Shown here piece by piece: positions 11,885-22,544 of a stretch of 64,000 bases of DNA. The notes below the pieces were generated by a model. The model was given only the letters and a program-made list of their open reading frames with translations, was not told where the DNA came from and ran no database searches. Origin of the DNA: Welwitschia mirabilis (lineage: Eukaryota > Gnetophyta > Gnetopsida > Welwitschiales); contig JBOZIK010000001.1 in the NCBI GenBank assembly GCA_051453625.1, positions 297,618,599 through 297,682,598 on the forward strand, read 5' to 3'. Numbering within the stretch: the first letter of the stretch is position 1; every line of letters starts with the position of its first letter. The translations under genes were made by a program, and so were the position numbers.

Positions 11885-13926
11885 ACCTTTTACTTAGAAT
11901 ATATGTATGATCAGAAGGAAAAGGTAGAGTAAATGTAACTACAGTAAATACTTGAGTAACATATAAACTTCAAGAAAGAAAGCAAACTTATCCAACTCAA
12001 TGAAGAGATAGATTTATGGGGCTACCAAGGGATGATTAGTCTTTCAAAATACAACTAATTATTTTAAGAAAATTTGACATTTTCTATGTTAGAGACCTCA
12101 CTATGTTAGACATTGCCTTGAAAGAAAGAAACAAAAAGAACCTACCACNNNNNNNNNNNNNNNNNNNNNNNNNNNNNNNNNNNNNNNNNNNNNNNNNNNN
12201 NNNNNNNNNNNNNNNNNNNNNNNNNNNNNNNNNNNNNNNNNNNNNNNNNNNNNNNNATGACAATGAATTGAATAAGAGAGAGAATCATGCTAGTACTAAG
12301 TTAGTAAAGGTATAAGATGATATGATTAGAGTTAAAGATAATGTCAATGAGATTACAAAAACAAATGAAAAAGAATTGAAATTTCTCAAATAAAAAATAA
12401 ATATAATGGTGTAGAAATTAATTCCATTAATGAAGTAAGTAGGAATAAAAAGCCAATACAAGAAATTAATTCTTTACCTCGACCAAATGAAAACCTTCTA
12501 GTACCTAAGGTAAAAATAGTTAAAGTTTTACCTCATTAGCATGAAAATTCTATTCTTTATATAATCTAGCTATGTTGGTGGATAAAACTAAAGAAATGTT
12601 ACTTGCAACAATGGGTTAACTCTTAGGCTTACTTGATTAGCATATATACTATGTTAGTAAAACTTTAAATAATCCTTATTTTAAGAAATTCTTATATTAA
12701 TTAAACCCTCATTTGTAGTTACTGTTGGCATGCATCTTATAATCCTTAGCTACATGGTAACTCTTAACTAGATAATCCTATTTCTATATGATTAAAATTT
12801 GTAATCTTGTTTAGATGAATTATGCTCATAGGTAATCAACCTTACAGGGTTAGACATTGCTTGCTCTAAACTAATCTAAAAGCCCATGTATGTCTAGTGA
12901 ATCTATACTTGAATAACCTTATTTTATACTTTCTATCCTTGACTTATTAGACCTTAAGATACTACATCATCCATATAAATCATTAAAGTGGAAATTCAAC
13001 TAGATTATTCATGAAGAATTGTCAAAGAGGCATTAAAGGAAGAGCTGAACAACAGATAAGTGTAATGTGGAAGAGATCTATAATTTTGAAACTTAATCTT
13101 AAGGAATTTCTATGTAACAACTTTAAAAGTGTATGTCACAATTTGGATTGAGAGATTATTATGTTGTCATATTTAAATTATAGTTTTGAACTTAATCATT
13201 TAAGCACATTTTGCTTTGGTTAGCATAAGGAGGTTATTGAGATATTTGGGTTTATGAAATTAAATGGTTCAACTTATTTAGAGACATGTTAGTTTATAAC
13301 TTTTACCTAATTAAGTGACCATTAAAACCTTCTAAATTCCAAAATAATAGAAGGTCATTATTAACAAAAGAGTATGTGTAAACTTTGAAATAAATATGCC
13401 AAAAAGTTTAGCATTGCAATGAAGGTAATTAGCCATTGAACATAAGGATAAGCTTTATAAATCTTTAGATTGATGATATCAATAATGTAAAATAAGTTAA
13501 GTAATTTTTTTAATTAAAGAACAATGGTGTGAAGATAAAAATAAGCCTATATCAACTACTTCTAATACAAAGCATCTAAAGAGAGACTAATATCATGCAC
13601 ATGTAGTAAATTTGTCAAAATGAAGAAGAAGGAATATGACTTTCTATATTTCTTTGTGAAGTTCTTAGTAAGATTGCATGATCCATGTTGCATATAAAAA
13701 GACCAATTATAGTTATAATTAAAAAATTTATCTTTATAAAGTTTGTGAAGATTTGTATGTCTATAAAGGCAACTTTTGCTTCGTATTATGGAGAACATTC
13801 TTAAGATTAGTATGATACAACCAATATATAAAAGTAGAAACTTGGGAGATAAAAGAAGATGTTAATTAGTGGAAACTCAATGTTTTAACAAGTTTCAAGG
13901 ATGAAACTTCTTTAGAAGGTGATAAA
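11885..13926 (+). pseudogene. Second gag-only interior of the same family
   Basis: From 11885 the sequence repeats the interior at 8158 onward (ACCTTTTACTTAGAATATAT). It includes the CCHC remnant ahead of the gap at 12149-12256 and the GACAATGAATT segment after it. Positions 12950-13926 correspond to 8990-9944, ending in GATGAAACTTCTTTAGAAGG and then LTR 3. The 12260-12950 part contains a lysine/asparagine-rich stretch not aligned to the first interior by eye. No pol motifs are visible. Stops in every frame show it is dead. Confidence 0.65.
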
Positions 13927-16900
13927 TATCATGTCCATATTTTTACTTTTCTTATTAAATTTGTGAAGATCATGTTTAATGAAATATTTAGAAAATATTT
14001 AGTTATTTTGAAATCTCCAATTGATATAAATATTACAATATGTAGATGATGTTATATTAAATTGTAGTTTGAGTTCCTTTTGATTCAAATATTGCATACA
14101 ATCTTCAAATATTCTTGTGGTGGTAATGATTTCTTTTATTTACTTTTTCACTTCCTACAAATTATTCTTAAATAAATGTAAATTATGAAGGCTTATTATG
14201 TATCCTTTTACTCATTATTATGATTAAATGTGGAGCATTATTTTTATATTATTAAAAGAACTTAGTGACTAGGCAAGCTTTTATAAGATGTTATGTAATC
14301 CCCCTTAATCGTTACCTCATGTTGTATCCTTTCATATTCTTAAGTTTTATCACCTTATACATGTTCTTTCACTTTACATAGAGTTCTTACTTCCTTAAGT
14401 CTACTTTATTTTTTCAAAGCAGTCTTTCCTTAAAATATTGAAGCTCAGGAGATTTAGGAGCTTTAAAAACTTAGAAGATCTTCAAACATTAAACATATAT
14501 AGTTATGGTTCTATACTCTCATGCTTCTATGTTGGTTCTTTCTTATGCATTCCATTATTGAGATTGTTATGTTATATTCCTATAAGTCTTGATGTGATCT
14601 CTTCTTGATATGAGATGATAGCTCATGATTAATTCTTATCGTATTTATCTTATCAATGTGCNNNNNNNNNNNNNNNNNNNNNNNNNNNNNNNNNNNNNNN
14701 NNNNNNNNNNNNNNNNNNNNNNNNNNNNNNNNNNNNNNNNNNNNNNNNNNNNNNNNNNNNNNNNNNNNNNNNNNNNNNNNNNNNNNNNNNNNNNNNNNNN
14801 NNNNNNNNNNNNNNNNNNNNNNNNNNNNNNNNNNNNNNNNNNNNNNNNNNNNNNNNNNNNNNNNNNNNNNNNNNNNNNNNNNNNNNNNNNNNNNNNNNNN
14901 NNNNNNNNNNNNNNNNNNNNNNNNNNNNNNNNNNNNNNNNNNNNNNNNNNNNNNNNNNNNNNNNNNNNNNAGGTAGTGGACTTCACAAATTATTGTATGA
15001 GTCAGTGAAGTAAAATTATAAAAAATTATATGAGAACCACAGATTGCCGAATGAGGCAATGGGATTCACAGAATGCCAAATGAGGTAGTGAAGTGATTGA
15101 GATATGTTAAAATATATAATGATTTTTTATCATTCATAACTATAAGATTAGTATTTAATTGTCCTTCCTATCTTAAATCTTGAAAATATTTACCTATCTC
15201 ACTTAGTTTTGCTTGGAGCATATTGGGAGCTGTGAGATTTTCATAGTTCTCATCCCATGCTTTTGNNNNNNNNNNNNNNNNNNNNNNNNNNNNNNNNNNN
15301 NNNNNNNNNNNNNNNNNNNNNNNNNNNNNNNNNNNNNNNNNNNNNNNNNNNNNNNNNNNNNNNNNNNNNNNNNNNNNNNNNNNNNNNNNNNNNNNNNNNN
15401 NNNNNNNNNNNNNNNNNNNNNNNNNNNNNNNNNNNNNNNNNNNNNNNNNNNNNNNNNNNNNNNNNNNNNNNNNNNNNNNNNNNNNNNNNNNNNNNNNNNN
15501 NNNNNNNNNNNNNNNNNNNNNNNNNNNNNNNNNNNNNNNNNNNNNNNNNNNNNNNNNNNNNNNNNNNNNNNNNNNNNNNNNNNNNNNNNNNNNNNNNNNN
15601 NNNNNNNNNNNNNNNNNNNNNNNNNNNNNNNNNNNNNNNNNNNNNNNNNNNNNNNNNNNNNNNNNNNNNNNNNNNNNNNNNNNNNNNNNNNNNNNNNNNN
15701 NNNNNNNNNNNNNNNNNNNNNNNNNNNNNNNNNNNNNNNNNNNNNNNNNNNNNNNNNNNNNNNNNNNNNNNNNNNNNNNNNNNNNNNNNNNNNNNNNNNN
15801 NNNNNNNNNNNNNNNNNNNNNNNNNNNNNNNNNNNNNNNNNNNNNNNNNNNNNNNNNNNNNNNNNNNNNNNNNNNNNNNNNNNNNNNNNNNNNNNNNNNN
15901 NNNNNNNNNNNNNNNNNNNNNNNNNNNNNNNNNNNNNNNNNNNNNNNNNNNNNNNNNGACTGTGATTTGAGGATATGTTATACATTTCTTAAATATTTCT
16001 TCATAGATTTTCATTGAGAATTAAACTTTGATTTTATTTTATGTGATCCTTACAAATTATGAAATTTCTTAGTTTGATACATAAACATTGTACTATGATA
16101 ATATTTTATGGAAAATAGTATTAAAAGAAGAAAAATTAGTCATATGTTCTTTATGTTTTTCGTGAAAAATTTTATTGAAAGGCTTGAAATCTCTATTTAT
16201 GTAATTGCCTTGAAATTATACTGAATGTCAATTATGGATATTTTTTCTTGCATTATTTTCAATAAAGATTAAAATTAGCATCATCTGTAAGCATCACTTA
16301 AAGTAGTTCCTTGAAAATTTTATAGTCTAATTAAGAGAAATAAATAAAAAATTTTGCATTGAAAACACAAAGATAATGCCATTTATTAATCATTTAAATA
16401 GTGAGTTAGGTAAAATTTAACATTGAAGTTATATAAAGAATAATATGTTTATAATTAATAATTAAATTTATAAGTGGGAATGATTATATTAAATACCTCA
16501 TTGTTCTTTCCTTTCTGATTCTAAAATATAATTTTAATGTTATCATAATTAGAACTTGATGCATGATAACATTAATTATTTTGATATTACTAATTTATCT
16601 TTTATTATAATTAGGCTTAATTCGTGGTAACATTAATTATGTTAATGTTATTAATTTATGTAACATTAATTATGTTAATATTATTAATTTATCTTTTATC
16701 ATAATTAGGATCAATTCATGGTAATGTTAATTGTTTTAATATTATTAACTTATCTTTTATCATAATTAGGCTTAATGCTTGGTAACATTAATTATTTTAA
16801 TATTGTTAATTTATCTTTGAGAAGAACATTCAAGGGAGAATTAATTAAACGTTTTAGTGATTGGCGGATGCATTAAGACTTAAACCTCTAACCACTTAGG

Positions 16901-18186
16901 TCACGTTAATAGTCCATTACCATTACACCACCAAGTGATTATTGGTAATGGAGTGATATGCTACGTGTTGAGCCTGTATTGCATAACTATGCTTGCAGAA
17001 AAAAACCCTTATTAAATCAACCATGATTTCATATGAAGTAGAGCCATTCGTGAGTGCTAAAGAGTAGTACTTGTAGTCATGAGGGAAGGATTGAGGTGCA
17101 TGAGTTTGAGTTTAAAACTCATTGGCTAGTATGAGGATTAAGTACTAACAAAGGCCTAATTCACTCTAGTATTTGGGATTCCATTACTAAATCATTAACA
17201 TTATTTCCTTTATGCACTTCTTCTCTCCAAATCCCATGGTTAAATTATTGAATTACAATGCTTGACAATCTTTGAAAAAAAAGTTTTTTGTCTAGGGCTA
17301 TTGATCAAAATGCTATGATTAGAAATTAAAAAATAAATAAATAAATTTGTGTAGAAGTTTTTTTTTTTTTTTTTGGAATGAAATTTGAATGGTATTCCAT
17401 TAGTATAAATGTTAGAAGTACAAAACTCCTACAAAAAACAAGAAAGTAGCAAAACATTTTTTATATGACCTAAAGCATCTAAGCCTAAGTTTAAACTAGG
17501 AATTTGTGAATACAAAAAGAAAACCTGTAGTAGCTATTGAAAGATAATAAGCACTGTTATGATTTTGTAAACCTACAAAAGTAGGTGGAAAAGCTATGGA
17601 AGAAAATACCTAGATCCCAGTGGTGCTGCCTCTAAGAACAGACCTTCTCCTAGCTTTGGCTAGGATAGCTGATTACTGGTGAATTACTTGTTGGAGGGGA
17701 GACACAAAATGGAGTCCTTCAATTATGATGCTGATTCTTGATCATTACAGAGCTCTAGAGAGGCTCCACGGAATGTGATATACTATTCTAAAGCAAGGCT
17801 TAGCAAGTCTACAATTCTATATTAGGGTGAAGATGGTTATGGTCTGTCCCTCTATCCCTAGAAATACACTTTCTAGTTGTGGCTAAAACCTTCTTTATGC
17901 ATGGAGGAATAGCTTCTTGCCTAGGAAAAACCATCAGGGGACTCTGCAGAGACTGAGATAGAAAGAGCAATTTTGATAGAGGATTATCGCTGCTTCTTTA
18001 GAAATAAACAACCTGCTAGGAGGGTCAAGGGGGGTGGTTTTAAGGACTACTACTCTTGTTGTACATAGCTTGAGTAAGAGCTATTAATACTATTTGCACC
18101 CAGGAAATCTTATGCCCTCTAGTTAAATTATGGAGCTCTTCTAAGAAATAAGGGATGCTAATCATTTGACTCCACAGGAGATTTTT

Positions 18187-18550
18187 CTAGGAATTTTTAA
18201 AGTGGTGAATAGAATGTAGTTTGTAGGTAAGATGGAATTTGATTTCTTTGATGGAGTGAGAGAGATCAAAAGGTTGATTTCTAAAAATGATGCCATTTCT
18301 TCCTTGCCAAACATGGTATAAGCAAGCTACAAACATGAATTTTGAAATGTTGTGTTGGGATGACTTTGATCTCCATTTGCATTTAAACCATGCTAGTAGA
18401 CCATTCCAAAAAAAAGCTAGGAGATGAAGATTTATTAGACCCAAAGCAGCATGAAGGAGATTGGCACAAGGAGGGCATTTGAAGAAAAGGTGATCTCTAG
18501 TTTCCACTTCCATCCTATATAAGATGTAAGTTGGGTCAATCAGAATTCCT
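18187..18550 (-). pseudogene. LINE zf-RVT segment, second copy
   Basis: The frame reads VETRDHLFFKCPPCANLLHA, then LFFKCP-type and YHVWQGRNGIIFRN segments, ending near 18187. It repeats 18954-19289 with a few percent difference. The 18220-18853 segment is the same as 18954-19590 with an exactly 100-N gap between, so one of the two is probably an unmerged duplicate. In the intact zf-RVT family this domain follows the RT and contains C-x2-C and H/C ligands. Confidence 0.75.
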
Positions 18551-18953
18551 ATTTGGCAATTCTGTGTTTTTCATAAAGTCGTTTATGATATGCTACCCAT
18601 GCCACAAAGGCATATTTTAGGACTGAGAACTAGTTCCAAACTAGCGCAGCTTAATTTACCTTTGGGTGATGACCTACTAAATATGCATAGGAAGCAAAGG
18701 TTAAGAAAAAATTACCCAATGTTATCCATTTGGATGTCAGCTCTGATAGATGCACACAACCTCATGCAAGGTTTCTTAGCTTCAGAATTTTCCTAATTAT
18801 TCAAGAGGTATTAGGCTTTGTTGGTCCTGCCAGATGTGTATTTTTTTAAAGTANNNNNNNNNNNNNNNNNNNNNNNNNNNNNNNNNNNNNNNNNNNNNNN
18901 NNNNNNNNNNNNNNNNNNNNNNNNNNNNNNNNNNNNNNNNNNNNNNNNNNNNN

Positions 18954-19890
18954 TAGTTTGTAGGTAAGATGGAATTTGATTTCTTTGATGGAGTGAGAGA
19001 GATCAAAAGGTCGATTTCTAAAAATGATGCCATTTCTTCCTTGCCAAACATGATATAAGCAAGCTACAAACATGAATTTTGGAATGTTATGTTTGGATGA
19101 CTTTGATCTCCATTTGCATTTAAACCATGATACTCGACCATTCCAAAAAAAAACTAGGAGGTGAAGATTTATTAAACCCAAAGCAGCATGAAGGAGATTG
19201 ACATAAGGAGGGCATTTGAAGAAAAGGTGATCTCTAGTTTCCACTTCCACCGTACATAAGATGCAAGTTGGGTCAATCAGGATTCCCATTTGGCAATTCT
19301 GTCTTTTTTATAAAGTCTGTTGTGATATGCTACCCATGCCACAAAGGCATATTTTAGGACTAAGAACTAGTTTCAAACTAGTGCAGCCTAATTTACCTTT
19401 GGGTGGTGACCTACTAAATATGCATAGGAAGCAGAGGTTAAGAAAAACTTACCAGATGTTATCCATTTGGCTGTCAGCTCTGATAGATGCACACAGCCTC
19501 ATGCAAGATTTCTTAGCTTCAGAATTTTCCTAATTATCCAAGAGGTATTAGGCTTTTGTTGGTACTGCAAGATGTGTATTTTTTTAAAGTAGAATGTGTG
19601 GCATCATTTAACCCATAAAGTGTCTTTTTTAAGTGTTAAATCCCAAAACTATATGAAAACTAGCACTTTGTTCATTAGAGCAGAGTCCCTTAATCCTAGA
19701 CCTCCTGCTGCCTTTGGTTTAACAAATGAGGGCCAAGCAACTAGGGATTTTTTGGTCTAGTTTACTTTACCAGTCCATAAAAATATTCTAAAGATAGCAT
19801 TAATCTAATTAATTACCATGTTTGGAAGGATGAATATTTTACACCAATAAGATGAAACAGTTTGGAGGACCGCCTTTATCGGAACTAGTC
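18954..19890 (-). pseudogene. LINE ORF2 C-terminal part with zf-RVT zinc-binding domain
   Basis: The frame at 19289-18954 reads PTCILCTVEVETRDHLFFKC, the C-x2-C...H...C pattern of the reverse-transcriptase zinc-binding domain (zf-RVT), followed by CLYHVWQGRNGIIFRN, the typical W-x-RN signature. Upstream (19600-19880, minus, other frames) are the motifs VAWPSFVKPKAAGGLGIKD and FLWTGKVN, the conserved block between RT and zf-RVT in plant LINEs. Stops and frame changes show it is non-functional. Confidence 0.85.
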
Positions 19891-20158
19891 TTCCTGCATA
19901 TGATAGGAGTTTGGTAGTCTAGGATCTAACTTTCTCTATAACCTTGAGGATTATCAGAAGGTAATCTGTGATCGATAGCTTTTTTGAATTTATAGAAATC
20001 CCAAGGTATTTCACTGGAAGAATGCCTTTTAAAAATTCCAATAGCTAGAGGTATCTTTNNNNNNNNNNNNNNNNNNNNNNNNNNNNNNNNNNNNNNNNNN
20101 NNNNNNNNNNNNNNNNNNNNNNNNNNNNNNNNNNNNNNNNNNNNNNNNNNNNNNNNNN

Positions 20159-20772
20159 CTTCCTGCATATGATAGGAGTTTGGTAGTCTAGGATCTGACT
20201 TTCTCTATAACCTTGAGGATTAGTAAAAGGCAATCTGTGATCGATAGCTTTTTTGAATTTATAGAAATCCCAAGGTATTTCACTAGAAGAATGCCTTATA
20301 AAAATCCCAAGAGCTAGAGGTATCTTTTTTTTGGCCTTAATTTAGTTCTCCCAAAAAAAACTGACTTTTAGACCCATTTGCCTATAGACCCGACACCTGA
20401 GCAAAGTGATTTAAACCTAATTTTAGAATGTAGATAGAGCTATCATCTACTCTACTGAAAACAAATATGTCATCTGCATAGCAAATATGTGTGATATTAA
20501 GCCTTTTGCATTTGGGGTAATAATGGAACAGTGACTTTGGGCCAACTTCTTCAAGCATCTTGAAAGGTATTCCATGGTAAGGGAGAATAGGTAGGGGGAC
20601 AGTGGGTCNNNNNNNNNNNNNNNNNNNNNNNNNNNNNNNNNNNNNNNNNNNNNNNCATTAATGATAATTTAAAAGTAGGTTATGGATATGCAAGCTTTAA
20701 TCCACTTGGTCATCTTGAAAGGAAACCAAAAGCCTTCTAACAAGTAGAAAAGAAAATTCCAAGAGATAATTT
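20159..20772 (-). pseudogene. LINE reverse transcriptase fragment with YADD box
   Basis: On the minus strand 20760-20660 gives FPFKMTKWIKACISIT (RT fingers). 20608-20550 gives DPLSPYLFSLTMEYLSRCLK, the conserved block before the active site. 20480-20469 encodes YADD, the catalytic box, within CYADDIFVFSRVDD. 20300-20220 gives LPVKYLGISINSKKL-type residues. The reading frame shifts between these blocks, and an N run (20609-20655) separates the first two. The last block is repeated at 19926-20058 across a 100-N gap. Confidence 0.85.
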
Positions 20773-22544
20773 CTATAAAAGTTATTAAACCTTCATCCTA
20801 GCATTGATACAAATCTGAAATGCTTCTGATCTGAAATGCTTCTCAGGCCATTAACTCCCATTATTTTTATTCACCTAAGTATTGTACATTTCATGAGTAA
20901 TACAAATGTTAGGTANNNNNNNNNNNNNNNNNNNNNNNNNNNNNNNNNNNNNNNNNNNNNNNNNNNNNNNNNNNNNNNNNNNNNNNNNNNNNNNNNNNNN
21001 NNNNNNNNNNNNNNNTTATAAAAGTTATTAAACCTCCATCCTAGCATTGATACAAATATGAAATGCTTCTGATTTGAAATGCTTCTCAGGCCATTAACTC
21101 CCATTATTTGTATTCACCTAAGTATTGTACATTTCATGAGTAATACAAATGTTAAATACCCCTTTTTTAGTTTTGATCACTCAATGTTTGTTCTACATTA
21201 CTCTATTGGGCAAGTCATTACATGTTCATTTGTCGTCTGATGCTTTGATTAATTGGTCATATTATTTGTACTACCAAAACTTATGAATGACATTCTCTCC
21301 TTCTATAATGCTTATAGCTAAGGCCTGTCTAACACCAAAATGTTCTTACACAATGAAAAATGCTGATTTTCTATAACATCATTTAGCTAATACATTGTAA
21401 CGACTCAAACGTAGTAGACATGTTATCCAACATGCATGATTAATTAAATATATAAACATTGCTATGCTTTAGCAATTGAAGCCCTTTCAGAAACCAAGTA
21501 TCAAGTATTTATTTAAGTTTCTTTCCATCCCAAAAAAAAAAAAAAAAAGAAAATTCAACTTAATAGTGCATTTGGTAGGATGTCCACTCCTTGGTTAGTA
21601 GGTATCATGTTCAGGTCCTTGCACTATCTTTCTCTAAAACAAAACAAAACAAAAACAAAAAATTAGGTTAGGCTTAAATGAATGATAAACTAACTTATCT
21701 TCCTTACTACATATCTAGATTATTTTATTCCAAGTCATCTTACTTAANNNNNNNNNNNNNNNNNNNNNNNNNNNNNNNNNNNNNNNNNNNNNNNNNNNNN
21801 NNNNNNNNNNNNNNNNNNNNNNNNNNNNNNNNNNNNNNNNNNNNNNNAATATCTTTCTCTTAAAAAAAAAAAAAAAAAAAAAAAAGGTTAGGCTTAAATG
21901 AATGATAAGCTAACTTGTCTTCCTTACTACATATCTAAATTATTTAATTCCAAGTCATCTTACTTAAACATTGAGTATTGGTCAAGGAAAGAAGTTTAAT
22001 TAAATATATAAGGGCTAACTTTAAAATACTTCATCCCCTTAAAATGTATTATATTAACTATACCATCTATATACCCTTCTAAGATGAGTATACCCTAAAT
22101 AAAAGAAGACCTCTACTAGCATATTCTAATCATCTAATGACTTAGACCTCATTCTTGTATGTTTTAAGCATTCATGATCCTTGGCTTACTAGTGTATTCT
22201 ATATAGTAGATCACTAGATAAATGTTATGTTGGTCATATCTTTAGTGTACTACGACTATGGTATTAGAAGTCTTTTTTAACTAAAATAAATTCTGAGGTA
22301 CTATATTCCTAGTCAAAATATAAAAATATAATATAAAAAGAAAAATAAAATTATTATAGCCTTAATTCTGAAATATCACTACTGAATCTGACTATGTTAT
22401 TTGTTAATGAAAAATTCTGTCTAGAAGATTTGCTGTCAAAGTGAGTTTTGAAGTTTTCAACATTATAAATTTCTAGGGTATTAGATTTTGGTATCAGAGC
22501 ATCATGTTTAAAGATTTTCAACTATAGAATTTTGGGGTATTACA

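Larger units (their letters stand above)
17357..20772 (-). mobile_element. 5'-truncated LINE inserted in LTR 3
   Basis: A 17-base T run at 17357-17373 is the poly(A) tail of a minus-strand LINE. Reading leftward from 20772 the order is RT fingers/palm, YADD box, connection segment, VAW-PK-GGLGIKD block, zinc-binding zf-RVT segment, 3' UTR (17375-18186) and poly(A). That is the ORF2 order of plant L1-type LINEs. LTR sequence stops at about 17350 and resumes at about 20773. The flanks TGTAGAAGTT and CTATAAAAGTT could be a decayed target duplication. Endonuclease and the first part of RT are absent, so it is 5'-truncated. Confidence 0.85.
13927..22544 (+). mobile_element. LTR 3, complete in extent but split by a LINE
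   Basis: It starts TATCATGTCCATATTTTTAC after the purine tract and ends GGGGTATTACA at 22544. It has all family landmarks: the CTTTACATAGAG box near 14374, the minisatellite remnant (14971-15090), the TTATCATAATTAGG short repeats (16600-16780), the tRNA-like segment, and the upstream primer-site copy at 22489. The LINE at 17357-20772 interrupts it. Duplicated segments around the 100-N gaps at 20916 and 21748 inflate its length. After 22544 there is no interior sequence, so this is the 3' end of the chain. Confidence 0.75.

Noticed and set aside
13562-13798. 78-codon frame on the minus strand
   Set aside because: It is antisense to the retrotransposon interior, with Asn/Lys/Phe-rich composition typical of random AT-rich frames.
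15203-15985. Long open frames across runs of N
   Set aside because: They consist almost entirely of unknown bases. This applies equally to the frames at 24608-25308, 39234-39884, 51713-52429 and 59022-59456.
22489-22500. TGGTATCAGAGC as the start of another retrotransposon interior
   Set aside because: It lies upstream of the LTR end at 22544 and corresponds to the upstream duplicate of LTR 1 (7274). Unrelated DNA follows.
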